A DNA stretch of 64,000 bases from contig CBFFRP010000113.1 of NCBI GenBank assembly GCA_965644295.1, positions 1-64,000 on the forward strand, written 5' to 3'. The position numbers and the translations under genes were made by a program. How positions within the stretch are numbered: position 1 is the first letter of the stretch; every line of letters starts with the position of its first letter. The notes beneath the pieces were generated by a model. It did not search any database. It saw only the letters and a list, made by a program, of their open reading frames with translations, and was not told the DNA's origin. Below are positions 36,507 through 47,590 of this stretch, in pieces. The stretch is from Paraphysomonas bandaiensis (lineage: Eukaryota; Chrysophyceae).

Positions 36507-36962
36507 TTGCAGCAATGGATGAACAATTAATACACAAACACTTCGCATATGCGTTACACAAATGATCTAGACTATAAAGTTTCACTCTTGCTTAGTTTAC
36601 GCGGGATCAGTCTTCTTCGCAACTCTATAAAACATAGGAATCAGTTACATTATGAAGGATATAAAATGCATACCTAATAAGAGTAAAACCCATATTGGTC
36701 GTGCGGTGCCCAAGCAAATGCTTTTTAAATGCATTTTCGATTTGCTGACGGGCACCAGGTGACATCTTTGCACCCATTAAATATAAGACCTCGACTGTTT
36801 CGTTGGTGTTTAGCCACTCTGCTAGTAGAGTCACACCCTCATCCTTCAAATCATTGAAGCGGAGACTAGGGTTGTTATAGATGGTCCAATGTTGTCAAGA
36901 ATGTAAGCCAGAATATCCAGATTTCCTGGAGGAAGGAATTTCGTCAGAGTCTTCCATTTTCT
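36507..36962 (-). pseudogene. Truncated copy of the LRR gene at 48.8 kb
   Basis: Very similar to 48,760-49,315, including the same intron and 3' flank. One base is lost in the run after GGAGACTA, which shifts the frame, and about 110 bp coding for residues 8-43 are deleted, so the copy cannot make the full protein. Homology begins shortly before GCAGCAATGG and ends just after the start codon (CTTCCATTTT). Confidence 0.85.
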
Positions 36963-37320
36963 ATTATAGAAAAGCCTGATTTTTACTCTATCAAAAGTTA
37001 TCGCCGAAAAACCAACGCTGCTAAATTTCTTGTCTGATATGTACAGTGTACGAGTAGACGGTGAAACTGTTACTATTACGGTATTATCGTATACTGCTGT
37101 ATATACTGTATGTATAGTTGGAACATGTACATGTCCATATATATACAGCAGTACATGTATAGCAGCCAGGTGTCGGTCCAGCGCAGAGATTCAGTGACGG
37201 TTCTTTTACTTGACCTGAGGCACAGCCATACAGGTATGTATCATACAGAGACCATCTGCACCTGCTTCAAGCATACTAGTCATCCAATAAATCCCATGTC
37301 GGTTGCGGACAGAGAGTAGT
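36963..37320 (+). promoter_or_regulatory. Upstream region of the coiled-coil gene
   Basis: Two copies of the recurring 10-mer in opposite orientation: TACTGCTGTA at 37092-37101 and TACAGCAGTA at 37144-37153, 170-230 bp before the ATG, within TATATAC-rich sequence. Confidence 0.4.
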
Positions 37321-39204
37321 ATGGGTGCTACAGCTAGTCTTCAGTCTAGTCTTGAGGTGGACTTTAACTGTCTTGAGATCCCTAATAGTCATAAGCTGCC
37401 CGACCAGTCATGGATAGCAATGAACATAAGCACATATACAGCCGCTAGATTTCATAATGTAGGTTGATAGTGGTATTTCATTGGCTGACATGTCGATAGG
37501 TTCGTGCAGAAGTGTCTGCTAAGGACGGAGAGGTGTCTGGTCTGCCTGTACATGTATTGGAGGTGGATGGGTTCTCATGGACTCATAATCAAGTCCCTAA
37601 ACCTGAGGACGATGAGAATAATATACGTATTGTCGCTGAGGTTGATGTGAAGAAGCGCCGCAATGCGACTGCCCTGTGTCACCAATATGGTATGTTACAG
37701 TTGCTATAGCTAGTATTCGAATGATTCGTATGTGTAGGTTTATACAATTCGTACTCTGAAACTTATGCACAGCCAGATGTTATTCCCAAGAACTGTCTCT
37801 TTGTCAGTGCCCTCGTTCAACTACGAGCGACTACTGGTGAAATTGCAGTCACGGACATAGCGGGGTGTATACGTCGTTGCGACATTTCAGAAGCATTTGA
37901 CTTGGAATCGGAAACAAACGAATCTGACCTATGGATTTCATTGCTTCCAAGCTTATTGCCTGGTTCCCGAATGGAATCCATTCGTTCGAAGCTGTCGAAA
38001 TGGTGGAGGAAGGTTGAGGGCGTTTCACGCGATATACACAAACAGCCGCTGGTGACTGAGGCTCGAAATAAATTCTTCATGTGCTCACGGAAGCAATCTG
38101 ATGCCTACCAGGCTGCAGTTGATAGAGGAATAACCACATCCGAGGGACAGAAACTGATTCAGTCGATGGAGGACTGGCGAATCAGGAGTCAGGATGCGGC
38201 ACGTGAAATGTCAGGAGCTGTATTGGATACGGTGTTCAAAAAAGGTGTGATTTTTTTGGCGAATGTACATTGTCTTATGTGATGCAGGTGAGAAGTTGCT
38301 TGCCTCAATTATTGATAAAAGCCGCAACATCTCGAAAGAACGTTTGGAAGCAACTAAACAAAACCTCCGTGATAAGTTCGAGGCAGATATATTTGCCCTG
38401 GCCTCGGACTTAGATACACAGGAACGACAGGCATGGAAAAATTTTCACGACAGATTCAAACTTGGCACCTCTTGTTCTTCACCGGGAATCCCTATTGCTC
38501 CGTCTTCTGCTCCGAGTAAGTGCAGCACTAATAACGTGACGCGTTTTGCATTTGACGTCGATTCATCGGGGGGTACTTCGGGGCAGACACCAGTGCGTCG
38601 TCACAGCGTAACTCCCCTGGACCAGCGTGATACCCCGTCTCCTTCTGTTAGCACGAATGCCGTCTTCAGTCTTTCTACGAATCTTTCCAACTCGGCAACA
38701 AGGCAACGTTTAGGTCTGAGGCTTGCATTGCGTAAAGCCCAGAGGAATCTTCAACTTAACAACGCCTTCCTCAATAGGACGAAGTATGAATTCGAGTTCG
38801 TTATGTTCGACCTCGCAGTCACTGAAAAGATGATCCAATATATGGAGAAAGAATATACTGCCCTAGAGAAAAAGATCAAAAGTCAGCACTCAGCCGCGAT
38901 GCAGGAATTAGTTCGAAATCATTCCATTGAAAAAGCACGTGCAGTTACAGACGAGCTCTCCACAACGGAATTTAATTTACTTCAAGAAAATCACAACTTG
39001 GAAAAATCTAAGCTAGAGGAAAAACTACAAGTAATCGCTACTGAAAAGCGGTCCAGATTTAAAAATTCTCGTGAAAAGACTATGGCGAAACTATCCGATA
39101 AGTTGGATGCAATTAGAAGAAAGAGTCATACTGCCATGCTGTCCCCCACAGCAATCAATCAGTTTCAGGCTATCTGCAATATCTATAAGTTGCTTCGCGT
39201 ATAG
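37321..39204 (+). CDS. Unrecognised coiled-coil protein with N-myristoylation-type start
   Basis: Four exons (37321-37458, 37500-37689, 37738-38244, 38288-39204) give 583 residues. The start MGATAS fits an N-myristoylation signal (Gly2, Ser6), suggesting membrane attachment. A helical region follows (about 170-340) and then a Ser/Thr-rich linker. The C-terminal 170 residues have long charged heptads without prolines, typical of coiled coil. I recognise no family. Introns are 41-48 nt. The 3' end faces the Copia insertion. Confidence 0.7.
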
Positions 39205-39465
39205 CATTTATTGTTTCGATTTCCGTAAGTGTTTGTAGAAAATGTAGGTTTGGGACATTGTCTCTGTTCTACATTCTGTATATGCTGTGTTTTTCTGTTG
39301 TTTTTGCTTCACTGCTTGCTACACGTTTAAGGGAGACCTCGTTTCTCGTTTAAAATACTACATATTCACTGGAACGTGGACAGTGATATAAATTATAATA
39401 TATATTTGTAGAAGTCTATTTGAGATAGAGAACGCTTAACCTTTGTGTAATACATCATATATCCG

Positions 39466-39730
39466 TATTAGGATTCAGCTTAATACATGATTGTATCTGT
39501 GAGTTATAATGTTCAATGAAATATACCATGAACTGAATTAGAGAGAGTATCTGTCGAAGATACGTGATCGTCATCATAACGTCGTCATTATCAGTTACAC
39601 TTCTAACTATTCCGTTGTGCATGATAGTACGTTCTATATTGTTATTTATAATTTTCACTCTATCGTGTTCATTACTTACACTCTAATAATCACAACATTG
39701 TTTTACTATTATAAAGATCAATTCTTTATT
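39466..39730 (+). repeat. Copia 5' LTR
   Basis: 265 bp, TATTAGGATTC... to ...TTCTTTATT. It lacks the usual TG...CA termini; the boundaries are fixed by the target duplication, the second LTR and the adjoining primer-binding site. Confidence 0.93.
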
Positions 39731-39740
39731 TGGTAGCGAG
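39731..39740 (+). other. Primer-binding site
   Basis: TGGTAGCGAG immediately follows the 5' LTR and is complementary to a tRNA 3' end of the form CTCGCTACCA, compatible with initiator tRNA-Met as used by many Copia elements. Confidence 0.75.
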
Positions 39741-40799
39741 ATGTCAGTTAAAGTTACAAGTTACGACTCAACCGACTCGGATTCAACAACCGAAAAACAG
39801 AAAGACTCAATGCCAAAGTTCGACGCGAAGAACTTCTCCAAGTGGCAGAAGAAGTGCCGTGCATGGTTTTACAGAAAGCCCAAGATCGTTTATACCCTAC
39901 AAAACGATCATCCAACTGAACCTGAAGAAGGAGAGATTTCAGATGACGAAGATTACCAATATCGACTCGACCAGTATCACGAAACGAAACGATATTATGA
40001 TGAAGGTAATAATTACCTATGGTCTGTCATTTCGAGCGCTGTCATTGGTCAGGATGAAGAGGCCGAAGGGATTTTGGAAAACGTCCCCGATGGAGACGGA
40101 AAAACCGCCTGGACGGATTTGCTATCCCACTTCAAAGAAAAAACGACTAACGATGTAATCACCGATCTGATTGGTCAATTTCAGAGCCTAAAAATCAAAA
40201 AAGGTCAGTCAATAATCAATTTTCTTGACGCTATCGAAAAGCTCAAAAACAAGCTTATCAATTACGGTCATCGGATCAACGACCAAGACTTAATATCCCG
40301 AATACGACAGGGAATTGTTTCAGAAGATAACATGGTTTACCGAGAATTGGCAATTAATCTGCAGCTACATCCAATTGATGATTATAAAGTATTGATTCGC
40401 AGACTTCGCGGGTTAGGAAGCTCGTCTGTTGGAACGCTCCTATCATCCAACAATGAAGACACAAAAACTGACAGTAGTCACCTCGCAGCATCAAAAGCCC
40501 CATTTTCCCGCAGCAAAGTCAATTTTAAGCGAAAAAGAGGGACATCTTCCAAATATCGCTCCAATAAACAGAAACATGATAAGAGAACCGATAAAGACAT
40601 TAAGTGCTTCAGATGCGGAGGAAAGGGGCACATTGCATCGGAATGCAAGCACTCCTGGGAGAAGATTCAAGAGATGAAAAGCTCCTCCGACAACAAGTCA
40701 TCAACAAGAGGAAAACCGAAATTCAAGAGAGTGAAATTCCAGACTCAGAGTAACGAATATTTCCACGACCACTCTGATCAACTTGCAAATAAATTATGA
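39741..40799 (+). CDS. gag: Copia Gag
   Basis: 352 residues. The N-terminal two thirds are a typical Copia capsid region (AWTDLLSHF, a TNDVITDLIGQFQSLKIKKG segment, then a LLxxL-rich helix). A basic stretch leads to one CCHC zinc knuckle, CFRCGGKGHIASECKH, near residue 290. Role: RNA packaging and virus-like particle formation. The ATG lies directly after the primer-binding site. The stop codon lies inside the start of pol, which is in the +1 frame. Confidence 0.93.
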   Translation: MSVKVTSYDSTDSDSTTEKQKDSMPKFDAKNFSKWQKKCRAWFYRKPKIVYTLQNDHPTEPEEGEISDDEDYQYRLDQYHETKRYYDEGNNYLWSVISSAVIGQDEEAEGILENVPDGDGKTAWTDLLSHFKEKTTNDVITDLIGQFQSLKIKKGQSIINFLDAIEKLKNKLINYGHRINDQDLISRIRQGIVSEDNMVYRELAINLQLHPIDDYKVLIRRLRGLGSSSVGTLLSSNNEDTKTDSSHLAASKAPFSRSKVNFKRKRGTSSKYRSNKQKHDKRTDKDIKCFRCGGKGHIASECKHSWEKIQEMKSSSDNKSSTRGKPKFKRVKFQTQSNEYFHDHSDQLANKL

Positions 40800-43700
40800 A
40801 GACAGTGGTCCATCGTCAGATTATCAAAAAGGACGAGACTACGGAGGAGTTGCTTACACACCGAGCGATGAATCACACTTCGTTAGTGATCAAAAGGCAG
40901 GAATGGGATCTCTTGACTCGGGGTGCACAGTATCAATTACATCAGAAGCAAGCTACCTTACGGACTACACTGATTGCCTCACCGAGATTCAAACAGCCAA
41001 ATCAGGGTCTACAATGATATCCTCAGGTCATGGAAGACTTGGAATCATCCCCAAGTGCAAACACGTGGACCAAGCGTCTAGGACCCTCATTTCTATTAGC
41101 CAACTGGATGACCTCGGACATGAAATCATATTCAGAAACCAGTCAGTGGAAATATTTAAAGACGGCATATTGCTATCGAAAGGCCAGCGCGTTGGAGGCC
41201 TATACGAAATTCCACTATCAGACCTCGGTATTCCCACTGATGAATCTCACCTCGCATCAACTGCCTCAGGTCAACCTGCACTGTTAGCACATAAGAGACT
41301 AGCACATGCATCACTTGGACTCATACAGAAGGCAATAAAATCACGTCTAATAACTGGTGTCAAGATGACAAAAGAGGAGATGAGTGTTGCCTCTCTACCT
41401 GGCGGTTTATGCGATGGATGTGCGACTGGGAAATCACATAGACGAAAGCACAGGAATGCCACCCGCCAAATGTTGTTGAAAAGAATGAGAAGGGCAAAGG
41501 AGCTGGGGGAGCTCATAGTAGCCGATTTCTCAGGACCACATACACCCGATGCAATTATTACCGGAAATCGATATGTACTTGGGATCGCTGATGTAGCATC
41601 AAGGTACCAGTGGGACTCCTACGGAACAACGAGAGATGAAAATTTCGTTATCCAATCCATTCAGAAAGTCGTCACGTATCTACGCAGTAGGGGTAAACGA
41701 CTACAACATTACCATGCCGATGGAGGGAAGGAACTAGTCTCACGAAAAGTATTGGAATATCTCCAATACATTGGAGCAACATGGACTTTTAACGCTCCCT
41801 ATACTCCCGAGGACAACCCATTTCAAGAGCGACCATGGAGAACCATCAAAGAACGAGCACTTAGTAGCTTGATGGATTCAGGTCTTCCAACGAATTTCTG
41901 GGAACAAGCCATGAAGACATCCACACACATGAAGAACAGGCTACCTTGCAAAACTGCTAAAGGATTCATGTCCCCACTCCAATTCATCGAAAACGAAATA
42001 CCAGACTTGAGTTATGCCAGAATATGGGGATGTAAATGCTTTGTGAATATCGATTCCAGTCTCCGAAAGAACAACTGGGACAGACATAGCTGGCCTGGGT
42101 ATTTTATGGGCTATCGAGAGGATGGTCCTGGATATATAGTCTTTGTTCCCGCATTAAGAGATTTTGTTATATCAGGACATGTATTTTTCAACGAATGTGT
42201 TCCACCAGCAGATAAGAGATACTTTAAGGAGATAAATGAGATATTCAGAGAGAATGAGACCACCAGGACAGTAGAAAGTTTCAAATATCTCATAGGTCTA
42301 GCTCATGTAGATCCAGACGATGGATTAACATATGTAACGACTCAAATAAAGCTCAGAAAAGGATTAATCGCAGCGTATCGTGGTCTAGTGGACGACAGCG
42401 GTGACACTACACGAATCATCCAGCTCGACGACCCCATTCATGCTGCAGACGTCGAAAAGTACACTGAAGAATACATAGAACTCAAAGCAGTTGGTCTCAA
42501 ATGTATTACGTCTCGATCGAAAACCCCAATACATAAATCCAGCAAATCAGATCAAGACCCCGATACAGTTATTGGATCTCCAGCGCCAGCCGCTACTTCC
42601 AGGGGGAGTGGCGTAAATCTCAGACATCATGATGCCGCGCAGGAGAGAATCAGCAGCCATCGGTGTGAACCTACCCACTCCGATGCAAAGATAGCGAAGA
42701 CTCGCCCTCCGAAACAATTCAATGGGAATCTAGTGCCGAATCCGGCACCACACGGTCAAGTGGATCGTGTGCGTCAGCGTGTGGCCAAACGCTGTAACAA
42801 GTCTGCTGATTCATCGGGAGATTGGGAAAATCAGGGTACACCTGAAGGGCCAAGTAAGGTCCGTGCTACAGCAAAACAACAATTTTTAGCTGGTAGAAAG
42901 AGTGTTCTCCGAAGCAGGAGAATGGCCAGGAAACGGGTAATTGTAAATATACACAAACTAGGTGATGGTGTATATACATGTGATGTAAATGCTAAACATG
43001 TAGTAAATCATATGGCACATGACACACAATGTATATCAAAATTACATACAAACAATATTGATATTGTTATGCATGCTATCAGTAATTGCGATGACATTGA
43101 CGAGCTAACCGATACACCAAAGAGTGTTCAAGATGCTATTTCAGGTAAATATAAACAGCAGTGGATCGATGCTATCAATAGAGAAATATCCACTCTTCAG
43201 AGGAAAGGGTGCTGGAGATACACTGCGTTACCACCTGGAGCAAGAGCCATAAAGGGGAAACTCATATTAAAAATAAAAATAAAACAGAATGATATCAAAT
43301 TCAAGGCTCGACTAGTCGCACAGGGTTTTACTCAAATCCAAGGCATCGATTACAATGATACATACAGCCCCGTCGCTAAGGCTACATCACTACGTACAAT
43401 TATTGCCCTTTCGACTATTATGAAACTCAAATTGCACCAAATCGATTTCACAACTGCGTACATCAATGCTGACCTCGAAGAGGACATATACATGTATCCC
43501 CCTCCTGGCATGGACGTCCCTGACGGAAAAGTCCTCAAACTGATGAAAAGCATCTATGGTCTAAAGCAAGCAGGTCTTAACTGGTATAAGTGCTGTACAA
43601 ATTTTATGCTAGATATGGGTTTCACCAGACTAATATCTGACCCGTGTATATTCAAAAAGCAGATTAATGGCAGGATTATGCTAATAGCCATGTATGTGGA

Positions 43701-44760
43701 TGATATTATTATAGCATCTACATCCGACACTGATATCCAACAATTCAAAGACCATTTATCCAAAAAGTTCGAAATTACGGATCTCGGACTCCTAGACTAT
43801 TACTTGGGCATCTCCATTCATCAAGATTTTGACAAAAATATCACGACTCTCAGTCAGGAGCAGTACGTCAGAAAGCTACTGGACAAATTCAACATGTCTA
43901 ACAGTAAACCCATGTCAACACCTATGTTACTGTCTTTCAACTATGATTTACATGAATACAATCATCTTTCAGAGTCAAATCAAAGTTATGTTCAGAATTT
44001 CCCCTACAAGGAGCTCATAGGTTCCCTAATGTATCTAGCTGTATGCACTCGACCGGATATCGCCTATGCAGTCAATACTCTTGCCAGATTTTCTGATATG
44101 CCTAATCTAACTACCTGTAATGCTGCGCTACATGTTCTTAGGTATCTCAAAGGCACTGCTAAGCAAGGATTGATATATTCTGGATCCCACATAACATTGT
44201 CAGGATACTGCGATAGCGATTGGGCACGGTGTCACCTCACTCGACGGTCCACTACAGCCTTTACATTCTTCATAGGTAATTGTCTTATATCATGGCAATC
44301 TCGATTACAGACAACTGTGGCATTGTCATCTACTGAAGCTGAGTATATGGCTCTATCGTCAGCAGCTCAGGAAGCATTATGGCTACGCTCTTTATTATCA
44401 GAAATTGGTTTCAAACTTCCATTCTCAACAACTATTTGGTGCGATAATAAAGGGGCAGTCCAATTATGTTACAATCCTACTCATCATCGTCGTACGAAAC
44501 ATATTGCGATACGGTATCATTTCATTCGAGAAAATATTGCCGAAAACCAATTGACTGTTGACCATATTCCCACCACGTCAATGTTAGCCGATCTTCTCAC
44601 GAAACCACTAGGAACAACTAATTTTCTTCAATTGCGAACTACATTGATGGGGGGAGCTGGGTTCGACATCCCATCCAGCAGCAACAGGAAGCGATCAACA
44701 ACCTCAGAGACACCTAAATCACAATTAACAAGCCACAAGCGACCTAGGTGGCTAGTTTGA
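40783..44760 (+). CDS. pol: Copia Pol polyprotein: protease, integrase, RT, RNase H
   Basis: About 1,325 codons in the +1 frame relative to gag. No ATG opens the frame near the overlap, so expression probably needs +1 frameshifting. Order: aspartic protease LDSGCTVSIT (about residue 45); integrase zinc finger (H-x3-H, CDGCATGKS) and D,D35E core (VADFSGP, HADGGKEL, PEDNPFQERPW); a variable linker; RT with GFTQIQGIDYNDTYSPV, IYGLKQAG and YVDD; RNase H with DSDWA, STEAEYMAL and CDNKGAV. All catalytic motifs appear intact. Confidence 0.94.
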   Translation: MQINYEDSGPSSDYQKGRDYGGVAYTPSDESHFVSDQKAGMGSLDSGCTVSITSEASYLTDYTDCLTEIQTAKSGSTMISSGHGRLGIIPKCKHVDQASRTLISISQLDDLGHEIIFRNQSVEIFKDGILLSKGQRVGGLYEIPLSDLGIPTDESHLASTASGQPALLAHKRLAHASLGLIQKAIKSRLITGVKMTKEEMSVASLPGGLCDGCATGKSHRRKHRNATRQMLLKRMRRAKELGELIVADFSGPHTPDAIITGNRYVLGIADVASRYQWDSYGTTRDENFVIQSIQKVVTYLRSRGKRLQHYHADGGKELVSRKVLEYLQYIGATWTFNAPYTPEDNPFQERPWRTIKERALSSLMDSGLPTNFWEQAMKTSTHMKNRLPCKTAKGFMSPLQFIENEIPDLSYARIWGCKCFVNIDSSLRKNNWDRHSWPGYFMGYREDGPGYIVFVPALRDFVISGHVFFNECVPPADKRYFKEINEIFRENETTRTVESFKYLIGLAHVDPDDGLTYVTTQIKLRKGLIAAYRGLVDDSGDTTRIIQLDDPIHAADVEKYTEEYIELKAVGLKCITSRSKTPIHKSSKSDQDPDTVIGSPAPAATSRGSGVNLRHHDAAQERISSHRCEPTHSDAKIAKTRPPKQFNGNLVPNPAPHGQVDRVRQRVAKRCNKSADSSGDWENQGTPEGPSKVRATAKQQFLAGRKSVLRSRRMARKRVIVNIHKLGDGVYTCDVNAKHVVNHMAHDTQCISKLHTNNIDIVMHAISNCDDIDELTDTPKSVQDAISGKYKQQWIDAINREISTLQRKGCWRYTALPPGARAIKGKLILKIKIKQNDIKFKARLVAQGFTQIQGIDYNDTYSPVAKATSLRTIIALSTIMKLKLHQIDFTTAYINADLEEDIYMYPPPGMDVPDGKVLKLMKSIYGLKQAGLNWYKCCTNFMLDMGFTRLISDPCIFKKQINGRIMLIAMYVDDIIIASTSDTDIQQFKDHLSKKFEITDLGLLDYYLGISIHQDFDKNITTLSQEQYVRKLLDKFNMSNSKPMSTPMLLSFNYDLHEYNHLSESNQSYVQNFPYKELIGSLMYLAVCTRPDIAYAVNTLARFSDMPNLTTCNAALHVLRYLKGTAKQGLIYSGSHITLSGYCDSDWARCHLTRRSTTAFTFFIGNCLISWQSRLQTTVALSSTEAEYMALSSAAQEALWLRSLLSEIGFKLPFSTTIWCDNKGAVQLCYNPTHHRRTKHIAIRYHFIRENIAENQLTVDHIPTTSMLADLLTKPLGTTNFLQLRTTLMGGAGFDIPSSSNRKRSTTSETPKSQLTSHKRPRWLV

Positions 44761-44950
44761 GTTACACGGAGTTTTTACCATTTTTTTTACTTTTATTCAA
44801 TACATGATGCTGGACTAGAAGGATGGTCTCACAATATGGCATCTCTGCAGTTCGCTTATTATTGACTAGTGACTGCTACTCTGGTTTTTACTCTCAGTGT
44901 GCATAAGTTCATATTCTCTCTATTATCTACGGTTCACTGATTATTTCATT

Positions 44951-44959
44951 GAGGGGGCG
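44951..44959 (+). other. Copia polypurine tract
   Basis: GAGGGGGCG directly before the 3' LTR; primer for plus-strand DNA synthesis. Confidence 0.85.
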
Positions 44960-45224
44960 TATTAGGATTCAGCTTAATACATGATTGTATCTGTGAGTTA
45001 TAATGTTCAATGAAATATACCATGAACTGAATTAGAGAGAGTATCTGTCGAAGATACGTGATCGTCATCATAACGTCGTCATTATCAGTTACACTTCTAA
45101 CTATTCCGTTGTGCATGATAGTACGTTCTATATTGTTATTTATAATTTTCACTCTATCGTGTTCATTACTTACACTCTAATAATCACAACATTGTTTTAC
45201 TATTATAAAGATCAATTCTTTATT
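44960..45224 (+). repeat. Copia 3' LTR
   Basis: 265 bp; I found no difference from the 5' LTR on reading them side by side. Confidence 0.93.
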
Positions 45225-45524
45225 ATCCGAAACTGTTAAAATAGTTAGTATGTTAAAAAGCTACCATATAACTACACCTTTCAAGTGCTCTCAATTAGTA
45301 ACCAACAAAGTAAACAACTGAATTTGTTTACAGTTAATATATTTCACTTTCACTAATAAAATTCATATCATTCGTTCATGTAATACAGTTGCCGACTACT
45401 GTATTCTTCAAATAACGGTCAACTGAAGAATAGAAAAATCGCCAACTGTGTCAGTCACAATTACTCACACATACTTTTAATCTAAAATATCTATATTCTG
45501 TAAGCCGACAAAAGTCACTATTCA

Positions 45525-47008
45525 CTAATTTAGATTTTTATAATTTTCTACAATTTGACTCAGTGAACGAAATGCCGACACAAATTCGTCAGCTTCTAGT
45601 CCACATGATTTATACTGATGAACATATGCTCCAGATTTAAACATATTGGCACCACACAATAACGGTCTCCGCAAAGTAGGAATCACAGATTGGCCATTCG
45701 ATATTAACGAAGCAGATCGTAGATATCCGTTGGCAGAAATAGGGGAGTAATTAATAGTGCATGCTGGCGAAATACCTCCAGCCCAGGAAACGTATGACGA
45801 GGTGAACTGAATGTCTGCGGATCCTATCCTTCTTGCGGCATCACCAGCACCTTCACCATGTAGAGTCAGTGTACTGGCGATATTACGCATTTGCCCTGAT
45901 TCAAATATATCCTGCTTCAGACCTCTCTCCGACGCACTTCCAGAGGAGTCCATACGTGAAATTGCACGCAAGATTGCACTCCAGCTGTCGTATGTATAAT
46001 CCACTGATGCCATAGATGTCTGCAACAATAATACAACAATAAGTGACACATAAGTAGTGCGGCATATACTTAGGATATCACGCAACCTGTGGTGTATTTT
46101 TGACGTCCATGAACCTATATCCCGGGTGCCCACATAGATGTGCCATATCCTGCCCCAGTAGCCCCGAAATGCCATCACAACAGGGAGATGAGACCCTCTT
46201 CGGAATGAAGGCGGGAACTACGGATGAGGTGATCGACCGATTAACGTCGTAAAGTGTCGGCTGCTCAATACCACGCATACTAACACAAAGATTATGTGCA
46301 ACCTGGTATAACAGGTACAACACAGATTAATAAGTCAGGAATATATCCAAGTTAACTGCAGACATACCTCATTCTCATAAAGCAATACGCCATTGGACGA
46401 ACTTGCAATTTTCGCAAGGGAAAGAACAGAGTTGTAGTGCTGCACAACCACTTCGCCAAAGTGATAAGGCATTACAGCCAGGTTAATAATACTGGAGCCT
46501 GAAAACTGCAGAGTTCACGTTGGTGCACACTCCATATAAATAAATTGAATACCTCATCGCTAATTTCTTCTGTAATTCGAGTCCCAAGGCCGGAGCCTGT
46601 TCCACCTCCCAGAGAATGCATAACCACGAGGGTGGAGCTGATATCGACTTGTTCAAGTTCATGGCGTATACGGTCCAAAGCACTTTCACGAAACGATCCA
46701 GAGCAAAGCTGATAGCCCATAGCCCAGTTATTACCAGCGCCTCCATGCCGATACACGGAACAGTTCGGGTCAAATGTCCACTTCTTCGACAACTTTGCAT
46801 GTTCAATACACTCATGTATCACTTTCGGCTCGGTGTCTATGCATACACTGCGAGCGACCCACTTGGGCTCTGTTTGAGACCTTCCCGACTGACGTAACCG
46901 AAAAAAATATGGCAACAAATCTCGATGTTCTTCTAAGTGTTCATAGAGGGAATCTAAAACACAGAATCCCAGCTGGTTCCCACATTGACCAGCCTGGATA
47001 CAAATCAT
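45525..47008 (-). CDS. TUBD1: Delta-tubulin
   Basis: Exons 47008-46553, 46505-46368, 46302-46087 and 46019-45525 give 434 residues. MICIQAGQCGNQLG and the GTP loop SLGGGTGSGLG (GGGTGSG signature) mark a tubulin. The middle (SGSSIINLAVMPYHFGEVVVQHYNSVLSL) and the C-terminal KSGAYVHQYKSCGLEADEF match delta-tubulin rather than alpha, beta or gamma. The second-exon acceptor was chosen at TGCAG before TTTTCAGG because the next AG would create a stop. Known role: with epsilon-tubulin, formation and stability of triplet microtubules in centrioles and basal bodies, so the organism should have triplet basal bodies. Confidence 0.88.
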
Positions 47009-47590
47009 TATTGTGAGGTGGGCACTCTATATTTCTATCAGTCTATGGTATCATAGCAAAGTCAACAGAATTGCCTGCATAAACTCGGAGAAAAACTCAT
47101 GAAAGTATATTGCAAATTTCTAGTTTTCACATGCAAATCGCAGCTTTCATTGGAGGGCTACAAAAAATATTAGATTTCTATAGTACTGTACACCAACAGA
47201 GTATGTACTCCGGGAAAATACGGTATTCATGTACATACATACTGCATACTGCTGTATGGTACAGCTCTGCAATTAGAATTTCTAGGATGTAATTTATATG
47301 CGGACTTTTCTTGTATGGGAAAGTTGGCCCTCTTTTTTCAGGCCCGTGGTGCGAAATTCTTGCATCTGCTTCAATGAAAGCCGTACTTTTACGCCCTTTC
47401 CACCCACAGCTGTCCGCAGGACATATCCTCCAAACGATTTTTTTTCATAAAGTTCAAGAGTAACTTGAAATCAATGCCATGAAGCCGGTGGAAATGCCAT
47501 GATACACTAAAGCAAGCTTAGGAGAGCATATTGTCCGACTTGGAACTTAAACGAGCTGAGAATTGCTTCTGCAGTGCAGTGCAGTGCTGA
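47009..47590. promoter_or_regulatory. Divergent interval, TUBD1 and 113-aa gene copy 1
   Basis: TACTGCTGTA at 47247-47256 within GTACATACATACTGCA sequence. From about 47,130 the interval is part of a duplicated segment that recurs at 49,544. Confidence 0.4.

Larger units (their letters stand above)
39466..45224 (+). mobile_element. Complete Copia (Pseudoviridae-type) LTR retrotransposon
   Basis: 5,759 bp bounded by two 265-bp LTRs that read identically, with a 5-bp target duplication ATCCG (39461-39465 and 45225-45229). Primer-binding site, gag, pol and polypurine tract are all present without internal stops. Domain order protease-integrase-RT-RNase H identifies Copia. Identical LTRs imply very recent insertion. 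It sits in the gap between two convergent host genes. Confidence 0.97.

Noticed and set aside
39455-39658. 67-residue minus frame repeated at 44,946-45,152
   Set aside because: The repeat is the Copia LTR itself; the frame is chance within it.
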